Source: Streptomyces violaceorubidus (GTDB taxonomy: Bacteria > Actinomycetota > Actinomycetes > Streptomycetales > Streptomycetaceae). From it: 64,000 nucleotides of DNA. Positions 45,949 to 55,337 of this stretch are shown here, piece by piece (position 1 is the stretch's first letter; every line of letters begins with the position of its first letter). Location of the stretch: positions 1 through 64,000 of the forward strand of contig NZ_JODM01000031.1 in NCBI RefSeq assembly GCF_000717995.1. The letters are read 5' to 3'. The notes under the pieces are model-generated. The model saw nothing but the letters and a program-made list of their open reading frames with translations. It was not told the DNA's origin and ran no database searches. A program made the translations under genes and the position numbers.

Positions 45949-46974
45949 ATGCTCTCCGGGAACGGTCGTCACCGCCGCCCCCGCCAGGCACCCGCTCTGG
46001 TCGTCGCCGCCGGAGTGACCGGCTCCGCCATCGCGATCCCGCTGCTCGGTGCCACCGGCGCGCACGCGGCCGACTCGGCGGCCTGGGACCAGGTGGCCGA
46101 GTGCGAGACCGGCGGCGCCTGGAGCCAGAACAGCGGCAACGGGTACTACGGCGGCCTGCAACTGTCCCAGAAGGCCTGGGAGCAGTACGGCGGCTTGGAC
46201 TACGCCCCCAGTGCCGACCAGGCCAGCCGCTCCCAGCAGATAAGAATCGCCGAGCGGATGCGCGCGGACCAGGGCATCGCCGCCTGGCCGACCTGCGGTC
46301 TGCTCGCCGGTCTGGGCAACGACTCCGGGGCCGCGGGCGGCGGCTCGGACGCGGCCGGAGACGGGGCGTCGGAGGGTTCGGACACCTCGGGGGGGACGGA
46401 CACCACCAAGTCGTCCGATTCACCCACGACCACCAAAACGCCCGAGTCGTCCCCGTCGCCCGACTCGTCCAACGGGGAAGGGACGTCGGAGTCGAGCTCC
46501 GGGACGTCCTCTTCGTCCCCTTCACCCTCTTCGTCGCCGTCGTCTGACGCCTCGTCCGACGCCTCGTCCGACGGTTCGGGCGGCTTGTCCGAGGACGCGG
46601 ACCAGTCCGCCAAGCCGGACACTTCGCCCGAATCCGACCCCTCCACCCGGGCCGAACCGCAGGAGACCGAGGGCTCGTCCGGTGCCGGCCGGCACCGCGG
46701 CGACAGCGCGGAGGAGGGTGCGGGGAAGGCGGGCCTCACGGACACGTCGACGGGGCGGCACGCCTCGCGCGACGGTGACGCGCGGGAGGCGGTCGGAGGC
46801 GGCCGTTACGTCGTCCGCGCGGGCGACAGTCTGTGGGCCATCGCCGACTCCCTTGAGGTCGAGGGCGGGTGGCCCTCGCTGTACGCCGACAACGAGACCG
46901 TCGTCGGTGCCGACCCCGATCGCATCCTGCCCGGTCAGACGCTTACTCTCACGGGCGAATCGGGCGAAAAGTAG
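45949..46974 (+). CDS. rpfC: resuscitation-promoting factor with LysM domain
   Basis: A 341-residue secreted muralytic enzyme. The signal peptide ends at GAHAADSAAWD. The Rpf domain (about residues 40-115) shows [37 protein letters not shown], with the catalytic Glu in AECE, and SRSQQIRIAERMRADQGIAAWPTC. A long Ser/Asp/Thr/Glu-rich linker follows, then a LysM domain YVVRAGDSLWAIADSLEVEGGWPSLYADN. Rpf proteins cleave peptidoglycan and help spores germinate. The gene name follows the S. coelicolor order (rpfC next to rpfA) as I recall it. The ATG at 45949 has AAAGG upstream. Confidence 0.88.
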   Translation: MLSGNGRHRRPRQAPALVVAAGVTGSAIAIPLLGATGAHAADSAAWDQVAECETGGAWSQNSGNGYYGGLQLSQKAWEQYGGLDYAPSADQASRSQQIRIAERMRADQGIAAWPTCGLLAGLGNDSGAAGGGSDAAGDGASEGSDTSGGTDTTKSSDSPTTTKTPESSPSPDSSNGEGTSESSSGTSSSSPSPSSSPSSDASSDASSDGSGGLSEDADQSAKPDTSPESDPSTRAEPQETEGSSGAGRHRGDSAEEGAGKAGLTDTSTGRHASRDGDAREAVGGGRYVVRAGDSLWAIADSLEVEGGWPSLYADNETVVGADPDRILPGQTLTLTGESGEK

Positions 46975-46995
46975 GGGCAGTTCGCGTCACGGTTA

Positions 46996-47037
46996 GAGAC
47001 CGTATGTCCTATTTGGATCTCGTGAGAGATAGGTCTC
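46996..47037. other. inverted repeat before rpfA leader
   Basis: GAGACC (46996-47001) pairs with GGTCTC (47032-47037), and inside it ATCTC-gtga-GAGAT forms a second hairpin. It may end the upstream rpf transcript or serve as a protein target for the rpfA promoter. Confidence 0.4.
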
Positions 47038-47048
47038 AGAAGCCGTGA

Positions 47049-49609
<2,561 letters not shown>

Positions 49610-49635
49610 CCGCCCCGGTAGAAGGCAGCGTCGTA

Positions 49636-49680
49636 CGTACGTCCCCGTATCCGGTCCCGTACCGTGTGCGGGGACGTACG
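49636..49680 (+). terminator. terminator between eno and divIC
   Basis: Perfect 12-bp stem CGTACGTCCCCG / CGGGGACGTACG with a 21-base loop, 26 bp after eno. Confidence 0.7.
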
Positions 49681-49705
49681 CGCGTGCACGGGAGGCGGAG
49701 ACCAG

Positions 49706-50188
49706 ATGGCCGTGAAGGACCGGGACCGTTTCTCCACCGCGACCAGGATCAGGATCATCGGGGAGCAGACCGCGGCCCGGGTCTACCGTTCGCAGACCAG
49801 GCGCCAGGCCCGGCGCTCCCGGCTGACCGGCCGGGCCGCGCTGCTCGCGATGGTGTTCTGCTCGCTCGTCGTGGCGCTCGCCTACCCGATACGGCAGTAC
49901 GTCGCCCAGCGCGCCGAGGTCGCCGATCTCCAGCGGGAGCAGCGGGAGACCCGGCAGCGGGTCGAGGACCTGCGCGACCTCAAGGCACGCTGGCAGGACG
50001 ACGCCTACGCCGAGCAGCAGGTCCGGCTGCGGCTGCACTACGTGATGCCGGGGGAGACGGGGTTCGTCGTCGTCGACCCGGAGGCGGCCGAGCAGACCCG
50101 TGCCGAGGCCGGCGCCGCGGACCGCCCCTGGTACCGGAACGTGTGGGACGGGGTCGACAAGGCCGACGCCGCCGCCCACCGGCAGTGA
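49706..50188 (+). CDS. divIC: septum formation initiator (FtsB/DivIC family)
   Basis: A 160-residue bitopic membrane protein. A basic cytoplasmic N-terminus (RSQTRRQARRSRLTGRAA) is followed by one helix (LLAMVFCSLVVALAYPI, residues about 47-63), a coiled coil (AEVADLQREQRETRQRVEDLRDLKARWQDD) and the conserved block QVRLRLHYVMPGETGFVVVDPE. It belongs to the divisome trimer with FtsL and FtsQ. The ATG at 49706 has GGAG upstream. The order eno-divIC-DUF501-ppx is conserved in actinobacteria. Confidence 0.92.
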   Translation: MAVKDRDRFSTATRIRIIGEQTAARVYRSQTRRQARRSRLTGRAALLAMVFCSLVVALAYPIRQYVAQRAEVADLQREQRETRQRVEDLRDLKARWQDDAYAEQQVRLRLHYVMPGETGFVVVDPEAAEQTRAEAGAADRPWYRNVWDGVDKADAAAHRQ

Positions 50189-50296
50189 ACCGACCGCGCC
50201 GACCGTGCCGATCGCACCGACCGTGGTGGCAGCTCCGATCCGGCCGTACCGGCCGCTCCGGCAGTGACTCAACAGGAAGACCAGCAGAAGACAGTC

Positions 50297-50836
50297 ATGC
50301 AGACTCCCCCGCCGACCACCCCGCGCACCGAGCCGACCGACGCGGACGTGGCGGCCTTCAAGCAGCAGCTCGGACGCCCCCCGCGCGGCCTGCGCGCCAT
50401 CGCGCACCGCTGCCCGTGCGGTCAGCCGGACGTCGTGGAGACGGCGCCGCGGCTGCCCGACGGCACGCCCTTCCCCACGCTGTACTACCTGACGTGCCCG
50501 AAGGCGGCCTCCGCCATCGGCACGCTGGAGGCGAACGGCGTGATGAAGGAGATGACCGAGCGCCTGGGCACCGACCCGGAGCTGGCCGCCGCCTACCGCG
50601 CCGCGCACGAGGACTACGTCCGGCGCCGGGACGAGATCGAGGAGCTGACCGGCTTCCCGAGCGCGGGCGGCATGCCGGACCGCGTGAAGTGCCTGCACGT
50701 GCTGGTCGCCCACTCGCTGGCCGCCGGTCCCGGGGTCAACCCGCTGGGCGACGAGGCGATCGCGATGCTGCCCGAGTGGTGGCGCAAGGGGCCGTGCGTG
50801 ACTCTCTCCGAGACCTGCGGGGAGGACGCCAAGTGA
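50297..50836 (+). CDS. DUF501 family protein
   Basis: A 179-residue cytoplasmic protein of the conserved actinobacterial DUF501 family. Conserved parts: GLRAIAHRCPCGQPDVVETAPRLPDGTPFPTLYYLTCPKA with three cysteines (C-x-C and one further), VKCLHVLVAHSLAAGPGVNPLGDEA and the C-terminal WWRKGPCV. The Cys/His pattern could bind a metal. The function is unknown; constant linkage to ppx suggests phosphate or (p)ppGpp-related metabolism. The start is either ATG at 50297 or GTG at 50264; neither has a strong ribosome binding site. Its stop overlaps the ppx start. Confidence 0.9.
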   Translation: MQTPPPTTPRTEPTDADVAAFKQQLGRPPRGLRAIAHRCPCGQPDVVETAPRLPDGTPFPTLYYLTCPKAASAIGTLEANGVMKEMTERLGTDPELAAAYRAAHEDYVRRRDEIEELTGFPSAGGMPDRVKCLHVLVAHSLAAGPGVNPLGDEAIAMLPEWWRKGPCVTLSETCGEDAK

Positions 50837-51774
50837 CCCGGGTCGCCGCCATCGACTGCGGTACGAACTCGATCCGGCTGCTGGTGGCCGACGTGGACCC
50901 GGCGACGGGCGCGCTGACCGACCTGGACCGGCGCATGACCATCGTGCGGCTCGGCCAGGGCGTCGACCGGACCGGGCGGCTGGCGCCCGAGGCGCTGGAG
51001 CGGACCTTCGCCGCGTGCCGGGAGTACGCCGAGGTCGTCAAGGCGCACGGCGCCGAGCGGCTGCGTTTCGTGGCGACCTCCGCCTCCCGCGACGCGGAGA
51101 ACCGGGACGACTTCGTGCGCGGGGTGCTGGACATCCTGGGCGTCGAGCCCGAGGTCATCTCGGGCGACCAGGAGGCCGAGTTCTCCTTCACCGGGGCGAC
51201 GAAGGAGCTGACCGGCCGCGCGGACCTCGGCAGGCCCTACCTGGTCGTGGACATCGGCGGCGGCTCCACCGAGTTCGTCGTCGGCGACGACCACGTGCGG
51301 GCCGCCCGCTCCGTGGACGTCGGCTGCGTCCGGATGACCGAGCGGCACCTGGTGCGCGACGGCGCGGTGACCGACCCGCCGTCCGAGGCTCAGGTCGCGG
51401 CCGTACGGGCCGACATCGAGGCGGCCCTGGACCTCGCCGAGCAGTCCGTTCCACTGCGCGAGGCACGCACGCTGGTGGGGCTCGCCGGGTCGGTGACGAC
51501 GGTGTCCGCGATCGCGCAGGAGCTGCCGGAGTACGACTCCGCCGCCATCCACCACTCCCGCGTCCCGCTCCACCGGGTCCGGGAGATCACCGACTGGCTG
51601 CTGCGCTCCACCCACGCGGAGCGTGCGGCGGTTCCTTCCCTGCATCCGGGCCGGGTCGACGTGATCGCGGCCGGGTCCCTGGTGCTGCTGGCGATCATGG
51701 AGCGGACGGGCGCGGAGGAGGTCGTCGTCAGCGAGCACGACATCCTCGACGGCATCGCGTGGTCGATCGCGTAG
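50833..51774 (+). CDS. ppx: Ppx/GppA exopolyphosphatase family protein
   Basis: A 313-residue ASKHA-fold phosphatase. The N-terminal phosphate-binding loop is VAAIDCGTNSIRLLVADV. A conserved FVATSASRDAENRDDF follows, then ISGDQEAEFSFTGAT with the catalytic Glu, and the second loop LVVDIGGGSTEFVVG. The short length without a C-terminal HD domain is typical of actinobacterial members. It hydrolyses polyphosphate and/or pppGpp. The GTG start overlaps the DUF501 stop by four bases. Confidence 0.93.
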   Translation: MTRVAAIDCGTNSIRLLVADVDPATGALTDLDRRMTIVRLGQGVDRTGRLAPEALERTFAACREYAEVVKAHGAERLRFVATSASRDAENRDDFVRGVLDILGVEPEVISGDQEAEFSFTGATKELTGRADLGRPYLVVDIGGGSTEFVVGDDHVRAARSVDVGCVRMTERHLVRDGAVTDPPSEAQVAAVRADIEAALDLAEQSVPLREARTLVGLAGSVTTVSAIAQELPEYDSAAIHHSRVPLHRVREITDWLLRSTHAERAAVPSLHPGRVDVIAAGSLVLLAIMERTGAEEVVVSEHDILDGIAWSIA

Positions 51775-51884
51775 GGCGCTCGCGCGGGGGCTTGCACGGG
51801 GTGCCTGCGCGGGGGCTTGCGCGGGGTGCCCGCGGTGGCCCGGCGGTAGCGGTCTGAGCAGGGCGGACGACGATTGAGCGGGTG

Positions 51885-51909
51885 CCGGGGGGCCTCTCGG
51901 GTCCCCCGG
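51885..51909 (+). terminator. terminator after ppx
   Basis: CCGGGGG / CCCCCGG hairpin 110 bp after ppx. It probably ends the eno-ppx region transcripts. Confidence 0.55.
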
Positions 51910-51929
51910 TGACGTGCCGTCGGGAAAGT

Positions 51930-51947
51930 TCGTGAAGTTCTTCACAA
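51930..51947. promoter_or_regulatory. Rex operator-like site upstream of ndh
   Basis: TCGTGAAGTTCTTCACAA matches the Streptomyces Rex consensus TTGTGAANNNNTTCACAA with one mismatch in the 14 fixed positions. Rex is the NADH/NAD-sensing repressor of respiratory genes. The gene downstream encodes a type II NADH dehydrogenase, a logical target, although the site is about 305 bp from the start codon. Confidence 0.75.
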
Positions 51948-52253
51948 GGAATTGGGCCCCGTCGGGCGACGAAAGCGCGCGCGTTGACCCTTTTGGGGTT
52001 TCAACAGCCCTTTGAACGTGTTCAGGTCGGTGTCGGGAAGGGATCAGTCGGCGCCCTCGCGCAAGGGTGGTCCACCGTTCCGGAGTCGCGGAGGCGCAGC
52101 TCACGCGGCATTGACAACGGGGTCCCCTACACGCTGGTTCCTCCCACCGCCATGATCTCCGTCACGTGAGCGGCGGATAGTAGCACAGCCTCCACCGAAC
52201 CTTGTGAAGGGGCGCACGATCCACCCCCCTCAGTCGGGTGGATACTCGATGGC

Positions 52254-53669
52254 ATGAGCACCACGGAGCGTCCCAGGATCCTCGTAGTAGGCGGTGGGTA
52301 CGTAGGCCTGTACGCAGCTCGACGCATCCAGAAGAAGATGCGTTACGGCGAGGCGACCGTCACCGTCGTCGACCCGCGGTCGTACATGACCTACCAGCCC
52401 TTCCTCCCCGAAGCCGCCGCCGGCAGCATCTCCCCGCGGCACGTCGTCGTCCCCCTGCGGCGCGTGCTTCCGAAGGCGGAGGTCCTCACCGGCCGGGTCA
52501 CCACCATCGACCAGGACCGCAAGGTCGCCACCGTCGCGCCGCTGGTCGGCGAGGCGTACGAGCTGCCCTTCGACTACCTGGTCATCGCGATGGGCGCGGT
52601 CTCCCGCACCTTCCCGATCCCCGGCCTCGCCGAGCAGGGCATCGGCATGAAGGGCATCGAGGAGTCCATCGGTCTGCGCAACCACGTCCTGGAGCAGCTG
52701 GACAAGGCCGACTCCACCACCGACGAGGAGATCCGCCGCAAGGCGCTCACCTTCGTCTTCGTCGGCGGCGGCTTCGCCGGCGCGGAGACCATCGGTGAGG
52801 TCGAGGACATGGCCCGCGACGCGGCCAAGTACTACAACAACGTCTCCCGCGAGGACATGCGCTTCATCCTCGTGGACGCCGCCGACAAGATCCTCCCCGA
52901 GGTCGGCCCCAAGCTCGGCCAGTACGGCAAGGAGCACCTCGAGGGCCGCGGCGTCGAGGTCTACCTGTCCACCTCCATGGACTCCTGCGTCGACGGCCAC
53001 GTGGTGCTGAAGAACGGGCTGGAGGTCGACTCCAACACCATCGTGTGGACGGCCGGCGTCAAGCCCAACCCGGCGCTCGCCCGCTTCGGTCTGCCGCTCG
53101 GCCCCCGCGGCCACGTCGACACCCAGGCGACCCTCCAGGTCCAGGGCACCGACTACATCTGGGCCGCGGGCGACAACGCCCAGGTGCCGGACCTCGTCGG
53201 CCGCAAGGCGGGCAACGAGAACGCCTGGTGCCCGCCGAACGCCCAGCACGCGCTGCGCCAGGCCAAGGTCCTCGGCGACAACGTGATCTCCGGCATGCGG
53301 GGCTTCCCGCAGAAGGAGTACAGCCACGCCAACAAGGGCGCGGTGGCGGGCCTCGGCCTGCACAAGGGCGTCGCGATGATCGTCATGGGCAAGATGAAGA
53401 TCAAGGTCAAGGGCCGCCTCGCCTGGTACATGCACCGCGGCTACCACGGCATGGCGATGCCGACCTGGAACCGCAAGATCCGTGTCTTCGCGGACTGGAC
53501 GCTCGGCATGTTCCTCAAGCGCGAGGTCGTCTCCCTCGGTGCGATGGAGACCCCGCGCGAGGAGTTCTACGAGGCCGCCAAGCCGGCTCCGAAGCCCGTC
53601 GCGGCGAAGGCCGCCGACCAGGGCGAGAAGTCCGCGAAGCAGGAGAAGACCGAGGCCAAGGCCTCCTGA
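52254..53669 (+). CDS. ndh: type II NADH dehydrogenase
   Basis: A 471-residue non-proton-pumping NADH:quinone oxidoreductase. The FAD-binding motif is RILVVGGGYVGLYAARR at the N-terminus, the NADH-binding motif FVFVGGGFAGAETIGEVEDM near residue 170, and the FAD-site AAGDNAQVPD in the C-terminal half. The last ~35 residues are Ala/Lys/Glu-rich. A C-terminal amphipathic helix for membrane attachment is usual in the family (here around FADWTLGMFLKREVVSLG). Probably Rex-regulated. A clear terminator follows. Confidence 0.93.
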   Translation: MSTTERPRILVVGGGYVGLYAARRIQKKMRYGEATVTVVDPRSYMTYQPFLPEAAAGSISPRHVVVPLRRVLPKAEVLTGRVTTIDQDRKVATVAPLVGEAYELPFDYLVIAMGAVSRTFPIPGLAEQGIGMKGIEESIGLRNHVLEQLDKADSTTDEEIRRKALTFVFVGGGFAGAETIGEVEDMARDAAKYYNNVSREDMRFILVDAADKILPEVGPKLGQYGKEHLEGRGVEVYLSTSMDSCVDGHVVLKNGLEVDSNTIVWTAGVKPNPALARFGLPLGPRGHVDTQATLQVQGTDYIWAAGDNAQVPDLVGRKAGNENAWCPPNAQHALRQAKVLGDNVISGMRGFPQKEYSHANKGAVAGLGLHKGVAMIVMGKMKIKVKGRLAWYMHRGYHGMAMPTWNRKIRVFADWTLGMFLKREVVSLGAMETPREEFYEAAKPAPKPVAAKAADQGEKSAKQEKTEAKAS

Positions 53670-53710
53670 CGCCCTGTCGCTCCAGGCCGCAGCAGTCTCG
53701 AGCAGTACCC

Positions 53711-53752
53711 CGAAGGGGCCGTCCGCCATCCGTGGTGCGGACGGCCCCTTCG
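53711..53752 (+). terminator. terminator after ndh
   Basis: Perfect 16-bp stem CGAAGGGGCCGTCCGC / GCGGACGGCCCCTTCG with a 10-base loop, 41 bp after ndh. Confidence 0.88.
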
Positions 53753-53904
53753 CGGTGCGCGCGTGCCGCGCCGCCCGGACGACAAGACCGTTGGTGTGTA
53801 CAGCTATTTTGCCGAGTCGTAACGCGCGCCGGGGACTGTACGGCGGGCTCCCAGGTGTTTACGTGGTGTTGGACATTCCGGGATCGCTCGTCACGGAGGA
53901 CGCC

Positions 53905-55221
53905 ATGGCTGACGCCGCACTGCGGCTGCAGAACCTCTTCGAACAGTTGCTGGGGGCACCTCTCCCGGTGCGCATCCGCGCCTGGGACGGTTCGCAGGCG
54001 GGTCCGCCGGGCGCGCCGACGCTGGTCGTCCGCAACCGCAGGGCACTGCGCCGTCTGCTGTTCAAACCGGGTGAACTGGGCCTGGCCCGCGCCTGGGTGG
54101 CCGGTGACATCGACATCGAGGGCGACCTCTACACCGCCCTCGGGCTGATGGCCGGCCTCATCTGGGAGCGCGGCGAGGACGCCCGCGGTCTGGTCGAGGC
54201 GCTGCGCGACCCCGAGGTCCGGGCCGCCGTACGCGGCCTGGTGAGGCTCGCCGGTCCGCCGCTGCCGCCCGCCCCGCCGCCGGAGGAGGTCCGCCGGGCC
54301 CGCGGCCACCTGCACACCAGGCGCACCGACAAGCGGGCCATCAGCCACCACTACGACGTCGGCAACGACTTCTACGAACTCGTCCTCGGCCCCTCCATGG
54401 TGTACTCCTGCGCCTACTGGCCCGCCCCGCCGGCCGAGGGCGGCACGCTGGAGGACGCCCAGCGCGACAAGCTCGAACTCGTCAGCCGCAAGCTGAACCT
54501 GAGCCCCGGTCAGCGTCTCCTCGACGTCGGCTGCGGCTGGGGCTCCATGGCGATCCACGCGGCCCGCGAGCACGGCGTGAGCGTCGTCGGCGTGACCCTC
54601 TCCCAGGAACAGGCCGCCTACGCCCGCAAGCGGGTGGCCGACGAGGGGCTCACCGACCGCGTGGAGATCCGCGTCCAGGACTACCGGGACGTCGCGGACG
54701 GACCGTACGACGCGATCTCCTCCATCGGCATGGCCGAACACGTCGGTGCCGAGCGCTACCTGGAGTACGCCACCGACCTGCACAAGCTGCTCAAGCCCGG
54801 CGGACGGCTGCTGAACCACCAGATCGCCCGCCGCCCCCAGCGGGACGAGTCCGCCTACAGCGTCGACGCGTTCATCGACGCCTACGTCTTCCCCGACGGC
54901 GAGCTGGCCCCGGTCGGCACCACCGTCACCCAGCTGGAGCGGGCCGGGTTCGAGGTCCGCGACGTGGAGTCGATCCGCGAGCACTACGCGCTCACCCTGC
55001 GCCGCTGGGTGGCGAACCTGGAGTCCGACTGGGCGGCGGCCACCCGGCTGGTCAGCCCCGGCCGTGCCCGGGTCTGGCAGCTGTACATGGCCGCCTCCGC
55101 GCTCGCCTTCGAGCGCAACCGCATCGGCGTCAACCAGGTCCTCGCCGTGAAGACGCCCGACTCGGGCGCCTCCGGGATGCCGTTGCGGGCCCGTGTGTGG
55201 GGTGCGCCCGGCCAGGCCTGA
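53905..55221 (+). CDS. cfa: cyclopropane-fatty-acyl-phospholipid synthase family
   Basis: A 438-residue SAM-dependent enzyme modifying unsaturated acyl chains of membrane lipids. The N-terminal lipid-binding part is followed by AISHHYDVGNDFYELVLGPSMVYSCAYW, SAM motif LLDVGCGWGSMAIHAAREHGVSVVGVTLSQEQ, SSIGMAEHVGAERYLEYA and the C-terminal DVESIREHYALTLRRWVANLE. The bicarbonate-binding residues of Cfa are expected in these blocks (HYD, CxYW, E in MAEHVG). GGAGGA precedes the ATG at 53905; the open frame upstream has no homology. It could equally make 10-methyl branched chains. Confidence 0.92.
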   Translation: MADAALRLQNLFEQLLGAPLPVRIRAWDGSQAGPPGAPTLVVRNRRALRRLLFKPGELGLARAWVAGDIDIEGDLYTALGLMAGLIWERGEDARGLVEALRDPEVRAAVRGLVRLAGPPLPPAPPPEEVRRARGHLHTRRTDKRAISHHYDVGNDFYELVLGPSMVYSCAYWPAPPAEGGTLEDAQRDKLELVSRKLNLSPGQRLLDVGCGWGSMAIHAAREHGVSVVGVTLSQEQAAYARKRVADEGLTDRVEIRVQDYRDVADGPYDAISSIGMAEHVGAERYLEYATDLHKLLKPGGRLLNHQIARRPQRDESAYSVDAFIDAYVFPDGELAPVGTTVTQLERAGFEVRDVESIREHYALTLRRWVANLESDWAAATRLVSPGRARVWQLYMAASALAFERNRIGVNQVLAVKTPDSGASGMPLRARVWGAPGQA

Positions 55222-55276
55222 GCACACATGGCCTGAGCGCACATCGCCTGAGCACACATGGCAAGAGCGCACACAT
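55215..55276. repeat. 15-bp tandem repeat, four units
   Basis: Units GGCCTGAGCACACAT and variants, repeated four times. The first unit includes the cfa stop codon (TGA at 55219-55221). Confidence 0.85.
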
Positions 55277-55278
55277 CC

Positions 55279-55316
55279 CGAAGGGCCGGGCCCCCGCGTG
55301 GGGACCCGGCCCTTCG
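55279..55316. terminator. bidirectional terminator between cfa and ABC permease
   Basis: Perfect 12-bp stem CGAAGGGCCGGG / CCCGGCCCTTCG, extended inside by CCCC-gcgt-GGGG pairing. It lies between two convergent genes. Confidence 0.88.
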
Positions 55317-55337
55317 GTGTGCCGCGTCGCGGCGGGG

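Larger units (their letters stand above)
51775..52253. other. ndh control region with repeats and hairpin
   Basis: About 480 bp without a gene. It holds a 25-bp tandem repeat (GCGCGGGGGCTTGCACGGGGTGCCT type, two units from 51780), the hairpin at 51885-51909, the Rex-like site at 51930-51947 and a perfect palindrome TGAACGTGTTCA at 52013-52024. A TTGACC (51984-51989) may be a -35 box. Confidence 0.6.

Noticed and set aside
51984..52169. 61-codon ORF upstream of ndh
   Set aside because: No ribosome binding site or recognisable protein pattern; it overlaps control elements.
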